64,000 bases of DNA from Actinopolymorpha sp. NPDC004070 (GTDB lineage Bacteria > Actinomycetota > Actinomycetes > Propionibacteriales > Actinopolymorphaceae): contig NZ_JBEXMJ010000018.1 of the NCBI RefSeq assembly GCF_040610475.1, forward strand, positions 1 through 64,000, in the 5' to 3' direction. The translations under genes and the position numbers were made by a program. The notes beneath the pieces are model-generated. The model ran no database searches. It had not been told where the DNA came from and was given only the letters and a program-made list of their open reading frames with translations. Shown here piece by piece: positions 5,855 to 13,378 of this stretch (its first letter is position 1; each line of letters opens with the position of its first letter).

Positions 5855-7982
5855 TGGCGGTGAGGGCTTCGGCGACGGCCACCTGGGTGGGGACCCGGGT
5901 GGTCGTCGGGTGCTGCCTGCTGGTTTCGCGGATTTGCCGGGTGGTCCGGAGTTGGCGGCGGCGATCGCCGCGGTGGACCTGGCGGCGTGTAACGGGTGGG
6001 AGTTGGAGGAGTACGTCAAGGGGACGCGGCGGATGGTTTGCTGGGCGGAGTCGGCCAGCCTGACGGGGGTGAACGAGCTGACCTACGCCGAGCCTGGTCT
6101 GCGTGATGAGCCGGCCGAGCGCAGTGACACCCCGGACCCGATGACGTCGGTGGTGCTGGAGCCGTTGCTGGGGTGGACCGGTTACCGGGCGGCTCAGTAC
6201 GTGGGGATGGCCGCGGCCGTGTCCCGGCTCCCACGGGTGGGTGAGGCGTTGGCGGGCGGGCGGTTGGAGCTCAACGAGGTCCGCATCATCGTGGACCGGA
6301 TCGCCGACGCCAAGCCGGACCTGTGGGGTGTGATCGAGGACGCCCTCTTCCCGAAGGTGCTGGAACTGCGCGGCGGACTACTTCGCGCGAAGGTGGAGGC
6401 GGAGGTGGTCAATGCCGACCCCGAAGCCGCCGCCAAACGCCACCGCGAAGCCCGCACCGGGCGCAACGTCGCGATCTGGCCCGCCGTCGACGGCGTCGCC
6501 GACCTCGCCATCCGCGGACTGTCCGCGGACCAGGCCGCGGAGGCGTACGGCTACATCGACGCCATCGCCCGCGCGGTCAAATCCTCCGGAGATTCCCGCA
6601 ATCTGGGTCAGTTGCGTGCGCACGTGGCCTACTCCCTGCTCGCCGGCACCGCCGACATCACCGACTGCTCGGCGCCCAGGCAATCCGGCCAGCCGCAGGG
6701 TGAGACCAAGCAGAACCAGGCGGCGCAGAACCCGGCGGGGCAGAACCCGGCGGCGCAAGGCGAGGCGGCGCATGGCCTGCCTGGGCAGGAGCAGTCTGAG
6801 CAGGACGAGTCTGAGCAGTGCACCGCGGAGGGTGAGCCGCCGCAGGAACGCCCCGACAGCGAGCAGGACGACCCCGAGCCGGTCGACCCCGAGACGGATG
6901 ACCCCGAGCCGGTCGACGGTGAGCAGTCGGCGAACGAGCAGGGCCAGAACGAGCAGCGCGAGAACGAGCAGGGCGGGCAGGGGCACTGTGGTGTTCACCG
7001 GTTCCCCGACCATGATCTGCACGACAGTTGGTGTGAGTGTGGCGACTGTTCTCCTGTGCCGGTCGCCACGTGCACGGTGTGCGGCGGCGCCGCGACGACC
7101 GGCGTTCCGGTCCATGACACCGCAGCTCACCATGCCGCCGACCGCGGCTCTGCCGGTGAGAGCGCGACGGAGTGCGACGTGGCCGGGGAGAACGTGGCCG
7201 GGGAGAACGTAGCCGGAAGCTCCGCAACCGGTGAGGGTGCGGCTTCGGTGACCGGACCTTCGGCCGCGGGTCAGATCCCGCAGCAGAACCGCCCAGCGGA
7301 TGAGACGGCCGACCCGCCCGGTCCACCAGTTCCACCCGACCCGCCACCGGACAACTCGACACCACCACCACCACCGCCGTGGTCTTCCACGCAGCCGAGC
7401 TGGGGGCCGATCCGAACGCGCGCCAAGATCCAGCTGAACGTGCCGCTGACCACCCTGATGGGGTTGTCCGCCCGGCCCGGGGAACTCGGCGGGTTCGGAC
7501 CCGTCATCACCGAGGTGGCCGAGCGGTTGGTGGCGAACAACCTCACCAACCCCGAAGCCAGATTCAGCGTCGGGGTCACCCATCCGGTCACGGGGCGGTT
7601 ACTGCATCTGCATCCGATACCGGCCAGATTCCTGCGCGGACTCCAAGCCGAGCTGGTGGCTGCCCGCGACCAGCGCTGCGTATGGACGACGTGCAGAAGA
7701 CCGGCGGCCACCTGTCACCTGGACCACAACACCGAACACGCCGACGGCGGGGAAACCGGCGTGGACAACATCACGCCACTGTGCCCGCGCCACCACAAGG
7801 CCAAAACCGAACGCGACTGGAAACTGAAGCAGACCGGGCCTGCCGAACACACCCTCACCGACCCCTTCGGCCGCAGCTACAGCAGCCGGGCGCCCTCCCT
7901 CACCGACCCGGCGACACCAACCGAGCCCACAACAGCCACCGGCGGCGCCCGAACGGCCAAGGATGACCTGCCGCCGTTCTGA
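5847..7982 (+). CDS. 13E12-family protein: DUF222 plus HNH endonuclease (711 aa)
   Basis: An N-terminal DUF222 region (residues about 25-270) is joined by a long Gln/Glu/Asp/Pro-rich disordered linker to a C-terminal HNH nuclease (about 600-670). The nuclease shows RDQRCVWTTCRRPA, the CHLDHNTEHADGG core and the NITPLCPRHHKAKTERDW zinc-binding end. The linker carries a Cys-rich patch (CGVH, CECGDC, CTVCGG; bases about 6988-7086) that could bind zinc. GTG 5847 is chosen because the frame upstream is not protein-like and a TAGAAT -10 box sits 7 nt before it. Such genes are repeated in actinomycete genomes; several mycobacterial ones are DNA-damage inducible. The biological target is unknown. Confidence 0.85.
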   Translation: MSDGGEGFGDGHLGGDPGGRRVLPAGFADLPGGPELAAAIAAVDLAACNGWELEEYVKGTRRMVCWAESASLTGVNELTYAEPGLRDEPAERSDTPDPMTSVVLEPLLGWTGYRAAQYVGMAAAVSRLPRVGEALAGGRLELNEVRIIVDRIADAKPDLWGVIEDALFPKVLELRGGLLRAKVEAEVVNADPEAAAKRHREARTGRNVAIWPAVDGVADLAIRGLSADQAAEAYGYIDAIARAVKSSGDSRNLGQLRAHVAYSLLAGTADITDCSAPRQSGQPQGETKQNQAAQNPAGQNPAAQGEAAHGLPGQEQSEQDESEQCTAEGEPPQERPDSEQDDPEPVDPETDDPEPVDGEQSANEQGQNEQRENEQGGQGHCGVHRFPDHDLHDSWCECGDCSPVPVATCTVCGGAATTGVPVHDTAAHHAADRGSAGESATECDVAGENVAGENVAGSSATGEGAASVTGPSAAGQIPQQNRPADETADPPGPPVPPDPPPDNSTPPPPPPWSSTQPSWGPIRTRAKIQLNVPLTTLMGLSARPGELGGFGPVITEVAERLVANNLTNPEARFSVGVTHPVTGRLLHLHPIPARFLRGLQAELVAARDQRCVWTTCRRPAATCHLDHNTEHADGGETGVDNITPLCPRHHKAKTERDWKLKQTGPAEHTLTDPFGRSYSSRAPSLTDPATPTEPTTATGGARTAKDDLPPF

Positions 7983-8092
7983 CGACGAGGCCCGATGTGC
8001 TCTTCGCACGCTCTGCGCTTCCGGGGTGGTCGGTGAGGACCCGCCGGCCGGCTGGCACGCCTGAACCAGCGCGTACACGGCAGACCGACGGC

Positions 8093-8947
8093 TCATCGAC
8101 CAATCAGACGGGGGCAGCGGCCGGGCCGCAGGCCCTCTCCTGGTTTTGCAGCCCTGATCAGGTAGCGGTGGTTGTGCACCACGAGCGGGCCCTCATCACG
8201 GAGTCGGCGGTCGAGCTCCCGGAGCTTCGCGTCGTACCGGCGTAGGTCGAAGTCGGGGAGCACCCAGGACACCACGGTCAGCTGAAAGACCACTGCGGCG
8301 ATGTCGTGGAAGGCGTAGGGCGCAAAGTCCTCCTGAGCGGTGAGGATCGAGAACCCCCGACTCACCGACGCAGCAAGGGTTTCGGCGAAGACATCGGTGT
8401 CCACGTCCTGCGACGGCGGGGCCCCGAGCGCGGCGTTGAGCTCCAGGTCGTTGCGTGTTCCGCCCTGCTGGGTAAGGAAGATCCCACCCGGCGACAACGC
8501 ACGCCACACCTCGTCGACCGCGAACGCGCCGTGCCGGTTGAGGACGAGGTCGAACTCGCCGTCGGCAACCGGTAGCCGGTCTCCCTCCTGCGCCCGGCGT
8601 ACGTCGACGCCCAGCGGTTCCAGGCGTTCGCGGGCAGCGAGCACGTTCGGCTCCCAGCCTTCGGTGGCGACGGTGTACGACGGGAGCGGGACCAGCGAGG
8701 CCAGCAGTTCCCCGCCGCCGGTGTCGAGGTCGAGTACGGCGGTGGAGCACGAGATCGCCTCGCGGGCAAGGTCCGGGTACGACCAGGAGAGCTCGCCGCC
8801 ACTGGTCCGGTTCCGCAGGTAGGAGAAGTCCCACCCGCTCATCGCCTCGGCGGCGGCCAGTGCGTCGGCAACGAGGTCTTCGTAGGTGTCGGCCGCCTGG
8901 GCGGCGTCGACGGGTTCGGCTGAGGGGACAGCACGACGTGGGTCCAT
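8093..8947 (-). CDS. class I SAM-dependent methyltransferase (284 aa)
   Basis: A Rossmann-type methyltransferase. Motif I is VLDLDTGGGE at residues 71-80, followed by a GWEPNVLAARERL acidic-loop region, then FDLVLNRHGAF and the ALSPGGIFLTQQ strand typical of small-molecule methyltransferases. There is no membrane or secretion signal. The substrate cannot be assigned. Stop and start are both intact, unlike the decayed genes immediately beyond it. The gene is convergent with the 13E12/HNH gene, about 110 bp apart. Confidence 0.8.
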   Translation of the reverse strand: MDPRRAVPSAEPVDAAQAADTYEDLVADALAAAEAMSGWDFSYLRNRTSGGELSWSYPDLAREAISCSTAVLDLDTGGGELLASLVPLPSYTVATEGWEPNVLAARERLEPLGVDVRRAQEGDRLPVADGEFDLVLNRHGAFAVDEVWRALSPGGIFLTQQGGTRNDLELNAALGAPPSQDVDTDVFAETLAASVSRGFSILTAQEDFAPYAFHDIAAVVFQLTVVSWVLPDFDLRRYDAKLRELDRRLRDEGPLVVHNHRYLIRAAKPGEGLRPGRCPRLIGR

Positions 8948-9213
8948 GGATGAAGGTCCTGTTCAGACGAAGGTACGAGGGCAAAGCAGGACGCGCCGAC
9001 GGGAAAGTCGCCGTCGGCGCGGCGCCGGGGATCCTCGGCTGCGAACCGGGTCCAAGCGCGGAGCTAGCCGCTATCTCGCACGCCATCACCGTAGCGGACG
9101 CCGCAAGCCCTATTGGCTTGTCACTCGAGCACGCCCGAGGCGAACACGCGGCCGTCGAGGACCGGCAGTCGCTAACGTGCGGACATGACGCTGCCGGACC
9201 CCGTGCACGTGGG

Positions 9214-9630
9214 GCTCTGCCGAAGGCCGACCTTCACGTCCACCAGGAAGCCGCTCCACGACTGGACCGCGTACTCGCCCGAGGGCCGGGCAGAGCATCC
9301 TCACCTGCACGCTGAGGCGCTCGCGGTCTTCGCCGACCTCACCGTGCCGGCGGACTCCCTTGCCCACAAGGCCGACGCCTGCATCCGTGCGGCGGCGACG
9401 GCTTGGCCGGGGTGGACTTCATCGTCACGCCGTACGGCAGGCGGCCGGGGTGTGGGTCACGTTGGCCACCGACGATCCCGTCCAGGTGGGTACGACCATC
9501 GATGAGGAGTACGCCGCCGCCGCAACTCGAGGTTGACACCGGTCAGCTCCTGCGGATAACCACGGAACGCGGTGCGGGCCGCGTTCACCACGGCGGAGCG
9601 GCGTACGCTCAGGCGCCAGAATGCTCATCA
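9214..9630 (+). pseudogene. decayed adenosine deaminase-like amidohydrolase
   Basis: Pieces in three reading frames match one protein in order. The metal-binding N-terminus ALPKADLHVHQEAAPRLDRV starts at 9214. The late active-site strand VTLATDDPVQVGTTIDEEYA starts near 9453. The C-terminal helix RNAVRAAFTTAERRTLRR starts at 9563. Intact adenosine deaminases are about 340 aa; here roughly 200 aa between the first two pieces are missing, and a frameshift separates the last two. The gene cannot make an active enzyme. It faces the decayed GNAT gene. Confidence 0.7.
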
Positions 9631-10045
9631 GTTCGTCGGACACCCAACCACCGTTGAGGTACAGGACGTCGCACCGCACTCCTCCACACGAAGCCGACCT
9701 TCTCGTACGCGCGACGGGCACGGGGGTTGAAGTCGTAGACGTTCAGCGAGATCCGGTGCAGGCCGAGCTGTTCGAAACCGTGCGCCACCATCAGCCGCAC
9801 CGCCTCGGTCCCCAGGCCGCGACCCTGCCCGGCGGCCACGAGCGCGATGCGGAGGTTGCAACCGCGGTTGGGCTCGTCCCATTCGTTCAGCACGACCTCG
9901 CCCACGCACGCGCCGTTGTACTGATCGACGACGGCGAGGTCCAGACGGTCCGGCTGCTCGTTCCGGCTGTGGACCGCAGAACGGTGGTGTCCTCGGCCAG
10001 GAAGCGGCGCAACCTCACCCGCTGTCCGACGACAGTGGCTTGGCG
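9625..10045 (-). pseudogene. decayed GNAT-family N-acetyltransferase
   Basis: The acetyl-CoA-binding core is well preserved in one frame (about 9960-9690): GACVGEVVLNEWDEPNRG, RIALVAAGQGRGLGTEAVRL, and the helix ending RRAYEKVGFV. The expected tail DVLYLNGGWVSDELMSILAP lies in another frame (about 9690-9625). The expected N-terminus VVGQRVRLRRFLAEDTTVLR lies in a third (about 10030-9970), with some 60 residues missing between it and the core. At least two frame changes and one deletion disable the gene. It was probably a RimJ/RimL-type acetyltransferase. Confidence 0.7.
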
Positions 10046-10207
10046 GAGACCGGGTCATGAACCAGCCACCGATCTCGATGGTGACCAGGGTGAGCAGGAC
10101 CGCGCCGGCGATGATCCGGGAAGGGGTGGCCAGCGCAGGGACTCCATTGCGTACGACTCTCCTTGTGGATTGGGTTCTGCGATCGCGGAACGAGCGGGCT
10201 TCCGCGG

Positions 10208-10384
10208 TCAGCGGTGGGCCGGCGCCGACTCCTGGGTTGGCGCGTGACCTTGAAACGGCACGTCGGCGAGCGCGGCGTGGATGTTCGCCGGCAGGAGCAG
10301 GAGGAACAGTGCCGTCAGGCCGACCGCCGCGGTCCAGCACGTTCCGGCGACGACCAGGCCCACGGCGCCGCCCAGGAGTTCGAG
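10208..10384 (-). pseudogene. fragment of a DoxX-like membrane protein
   Basis: A short minus-strand segment reads VLELLGGAVGLVVAGTCW, then AAVGLTALFLLLLPANIHAALADVPFQG. This matches the last two membrane helices and the PAN-H motif of small DoxX-type proteins. Neither the N-terminal half nor the usual C-terminus is present in frame, and the preceding residues are low-complexity and unlike a protein. It lies next to the decayed GNAT and adenosine deaminase genes, so it is read as a remnant. Confidence 0.45.
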
Positions 10385-10702
10385 CACCCGGTGAGATACA
10401 CGGTCGCGTCCGCGAACGGCACCATCACCGAATGCTCGGTTGGCACCTGCGTTTCGGTCAGCCGACTGACCAGCGATCACTTCCTGACGGAAACACCCCG
10501 GCATACGCGACCGAGCGGTCGCGCGCCGGCCACCCGGCGCACACGACGTTTCACGGTCAAGGGTGCCGACGACCAGAACCGGCGCAAACCCGGCCAATTG
10601 GGGACAACCAGGCGCTTTCCGCGCTCAGAACCTGAACACTTGGCCACGGCAGTACCACGTTGTAACGAATTGCTGCAGTCGAAGAAAGCAGGAGACGACA
10701 GG
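10385..10702. other. 318-bp gap upstream of the solute-binding protein gene
   Basis: Nothing certain is seen here. A long minus-strand frame crosses it but its product is low-complexity. The promoter of the downstream lipoprotein gene should lie in the last 150 bases, which are noticeably less GC-rich than the surroundings (for example CACGTTGTAACGAATTGC near 10656-10673). No clear -10/-35 pair was picked. Confidence 0.4.
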
Positions 10703-12811
10703 ATGTTGGACAGGCGCACATTCCTCTACGGCGCGGGCCTCACCGCCGGCGCCGTGACGCTCGGCGCGTGCTCCTCGGGTGGTGGTGAGCAGGCCGCAGA
10801 ACCCAAGGCGAGCAAGTCGGCGGCAAGTTCGGGCAAGGGGTCGGAGCGCAAGCCGCTCTCGCCGCCGAAGAAGCTCACCGAGGCGCCGATGCTGGCCGAC
10901 CAGGTGAAGGCCGGCAAGCTTCCCGAGTTGGCGAAGCGCATCCCGTCCAGCCCGTACGTCGTTCCGCACAGGTGGCTGGAGCCGGCGAAGTACGGCGGCA
11001 ACCTCAACATCCTCGTCCCGGAGACCAACGACCTGCAGATCCTGGAGTACATGTACGGCCACTCCCTGCTGCGGTTCCTCAACGACGCACTGGACATCGG
11101 CCCGGGTCTGGTGGAGAGCTTCGAGTCCAACGCGGACGCCTCGGAGTGGACCCTGCACTTCCGCAAGGGCCTGCGCTGGTCGGACGGGCACCCGTGGACC
11201 ACCGCGGACATCATGTTCTGGTGGGAGGACATGGTCCTCAACACCGAGCACACGGAGGTTCCGCCCGACGAGGCGCGCTCGGGCAAGGGCACGGTCATGA
11301 AGATGACCGCGCCGGACGACAACACCCTCGTGCTCACCTACGACGCACCCGCGCCGCTCACGCCGATCCGGCTGGCGGGGTATGTCAACCGTGGTAACGG
11401 TTCCACCTGGATGGAGCCCAAGCACTACCTGAAGCAGTACCACCCGCGCTACAACAAGTCCGTCTCGAAGAACTGGGCCAGCGCGGACGGGGAGTTCGAG
11501 AAGAAGCGCAACCAGGTGCAGACTCCCGGCTGCCCCGTCATGACCGGCTGGGTGCTGAAGTCCTACAAGGAAGGCCGCACGGCCGTCTGGGAACGCAATC
11601 CCTACTACTGGGTCGTCGACCGGGAGGGCCGCCAGCTGCCCAACGTCGACCAGATCACGTTCCGCGCCAACAAGGACGTCGAGGTCGGCAAGCTGCAGAT
11701 CCAGCAGGGCAAGGTCGACTACGTGCACGGGCCGTTCACCGGGCTGACGCTCGGGGATGTGTCGGGCTTCAAGCAGACCGAGAAGCGCAGCGGGATGGAC
11801 ACCTTCTTCTGGGACAGCGGAACCGGCACCGGTTCGATGTTCTTCTTCAACTACGACTACGAGGACCCGAAGATGCGGGCCCTCATCCGCAAGCCGAAGT
11901 TTCGCCAGGCGCTGTCACACGCGTTCCGGCGCGAGGACGCCCGCAAGCAGATCTACTTCAACACCGGTGAGCTCTCCACCGGGACGATGAGCCCGAAGGC
12001 CGGAGAGTACCAGTCGGGTGCCGAGGGCCAGAAGATCTACAAGCAGTGGCGCGACTCCTACGTGAAGTACGACCCGGCCAAGGCGAAAGCGCTCCTTGAC
12101 GAGCTCGGTGTCAAGGACACCAACGGCGACGGTAAGCGGGAGATGCCCGACGGCAGCCCGCTGGCGATCCGCCTGGACTTTCCCGCCGACGCCGGTGACG
12201 AGCACCAGCAGAAGAACAACATGCTCAAGCGGGACTGGGAAGCCGTCGGGCTGACGGTCAAACTCAACCCGGTCGCACCCGAAGGCTACGGCGATCAGTG
12301 GGCCAACGGCCGGCTTGCCTCGCAGTGCGCATGGGAGGTCAGCAACGGACCCGACCACTTCGCCCAGGTCGCCTGGCTGGTGCCGGTCGAGTCCAGCCGG
12401 TGGGCTCCGCTGGAAGGGCAGATGTTCAACATGCGCGGAACGGCGGCGGAGAAGGAGCAGCTCGACGTCGACCCGTTCAAGCGCACACCGCCCCGGATGG
12501 CACCGGAGAAGGGCGGCCCGATCGACCGGCTGTGGAAGCTGTACGACCAGGCCAAGCTGGAGCCGGACGAGATCAAGCGGCGCCAACTCGCCTTCCAGAT
12601 GGTGAAGATCCACATCGACGAGGGCCCGTTCTTCATGGGCACGATCGCCAACACCCCGGCGGTCATGCTGGCCCACAAGGATCTGCGCAACGTTCCCCGC
12701 AAGGAGAACCTCACCCAGGGCGGCTTCGTCAACCCGTGGCAGCACCCCACGCCCGCGGTGTACGACCCGGAGACGTACTTCTGGCAGAACCCCGACAAGC
12801 ACACCACCTGA
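10703..12811 (+). CDS. family 5 extracellular solute-binding lipoprotein (702 aa)
   Basis: The N-terminus has a twin-arginine motif (DRRTFLYGAGLTAGAV) and a lipobox LGAC with Cys23, so the protein is probably Tat-exported and lipid-anchored outside the cell. The mature part has the SBP_bac_5 pattern (WTLHFRKGLRWSDGHPWTTADI, later FRQALSHAFRREDARK) of binding proteins for peptides, oligosaccharides or nickel. At about 700 aa it is longer than DppA/OppA, like actinomycete members associated with plant sugars. ATG 10703 follows an AGGAG site by 8 nt. No permease or ATPase gene is adjacent, so its transporter must be encoded elsewhere. Confidence 0.85.
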   Translation: MLDRRTFLYGAGLTAGAVTLGACSSGGGEQAAEPKASKSAASSGKGSERKPLSPPKKLTEAPMLADQVKAGKLPELAKRIPSSPYVVPHRWLEPAKYGGNLNILVPETNDLQILEYMYGHSLLRFLNDALDIGPGLVESFESNADASEWTLHFRKGLRWSDGHPWTTADIMFWWEDMVLNTEHTEVPPDEARSGKGTVMKMTAPDDNTLVLTYDAPAPLTPIRLAGYVNRGNGSTWMEPKHYLKQYHPRYNKSVSKNWASADGEFEKKRNQVQTPGCPVMTGWVLKSYKEGRTAVWERNPYYWVVDREGRQLPNVDQITFRANKDVEVGKLQIQQGKVDYVHGPFTGLTLGDVSGFKQTEKRSGMDTFFWDSGTGTGSMFFFNYDYEDPKMRALIRKPKFRQALSHAFRREDARKQIYFNTGELSTGTMSPKAGEYQSGAEGQKIYKQWRDSYVKYDPAKAKALLDELGVKDTNGDGKREMPDGSPLAIRLDFPADAGDEHQQKNNMLKRDWEAVGLTVKLNPVAPEGYGDQWANGRLASQCAWEVSNGPDHFAQVAWLVPVESSRWAPLEGQMFNMRGTAAEKEQLDVDPFKRTPPRMAPEKGGPIDRLWKLYDQAKLEPDEIKRRQLAFQMVKIHIDEGPFFMGTIANTPAVMLAHKDLRNVPRKENLTQGGFVNPWQHPTPAVYDPETYFWQNPDKHTT

Positions 12812-12827
12812 GACACCGATTGACGGC

Positions 12828-12870
12828 GGCCACGTGGCCGGGCCTCCCGCCGGGGCCCGGCCACATGGCC
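12828..12870 (+). terminator. hairpin terminator after the solute-binding protein gene
   Basis: A 17-bp stem with one mismatch (GGCCACGTGGCCGGGCC / GGCCCGGCCACATGGCC) and a 9-nt loop lies 17 bases after the stop codon. There is almost no T-run, as is common in actinomycete terminators. Confidence 0.6.
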
Positions 12871-12936
12871 TTCGGCCTCCAAAGTCGGGCGTTCTGGCTG
12901 CGTCCTCGCAGGGCCCGAGGACCGCAGACTGCTGCC

Positions 12937-13356
12937 ATGAACTCCCTCGTCAGGCAGATCCTGCGGCTGTGGGACGAGCCGATCGTGGACTGGGCGGCGG
13001 CCGAGACCGCCTTCCGCGCGGTGTACGCCGACCCGGTGGTGGTCAACGACGTCAAGCTGGCCGTGACCGACCTGGTGCGCCGGGCGCTGGCGCTGCAGGA
13101 GACCTACGAAGGCCGTACGACGGACATCATCGAGACGTTCGAGTCCGACGGGCGGATCGCGCTGGCGGTCCGGATGCGGGGACGGCACGTGGGCGCGCTG
13201 GCCACCCCGCTCGGCCCGGTCGCACCGACGGGGCGGATGGTGGAGATCCGCGTGATCGACCTGCTCACCGTGTCCGGCGGCCGGGTCACCGCGGTCACCA
13301 CGCTGTCGGACGAACTCGGCCTGCTCCGCCAGCTCGACGCCGTGGCCCTCATCTGA
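12937..13356 (+). CDS. SnoaL-like (NTF2-fold) polyketide/ester cyclase family protein (139 aa)
   Basis: Size and pattern fit the NTF2/SnoaL-like fold: helix WAAAETAFRAVYADPVVVND, helix LAVTDLVRRALALQETYE, then strands IIETFESDGRIALAVRMRGR and VEIRVIDLLTVSGGRVTAV. Members bind small hydrophobic ligands and include ester cyclases and isomerases; many have no known role. The start is ATG 12937. It lies between a terminator and the convergent glycyl-tRNA synthetase gene, so it is probably monocistronic. Confidence 0.7.
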   Translation: MNSLVRQILRLWDEPIVDWAAAETAFRAVYADPVVVNDVKLAVTDLVRRALALQETYEGRTTDIIETFESDGRIALAVRMRGRHVGALATPLGPVAPTGRMVEIRVIDLLTVSGGRVTAVTTLSDELGLLRQLDAVALI

Positions 13357-13378
13357 GCCTTGCCAGGCGGTTCGAGCT

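Noticed and set aside
6378..7583. 401-codon minus-strand frame rich in Leu/Arg within HNH gene 1
   Set aside because: Antisense to the disordered Glu/Gln linker; the pseudo-hydrophobic run simply mirrors that repeat.
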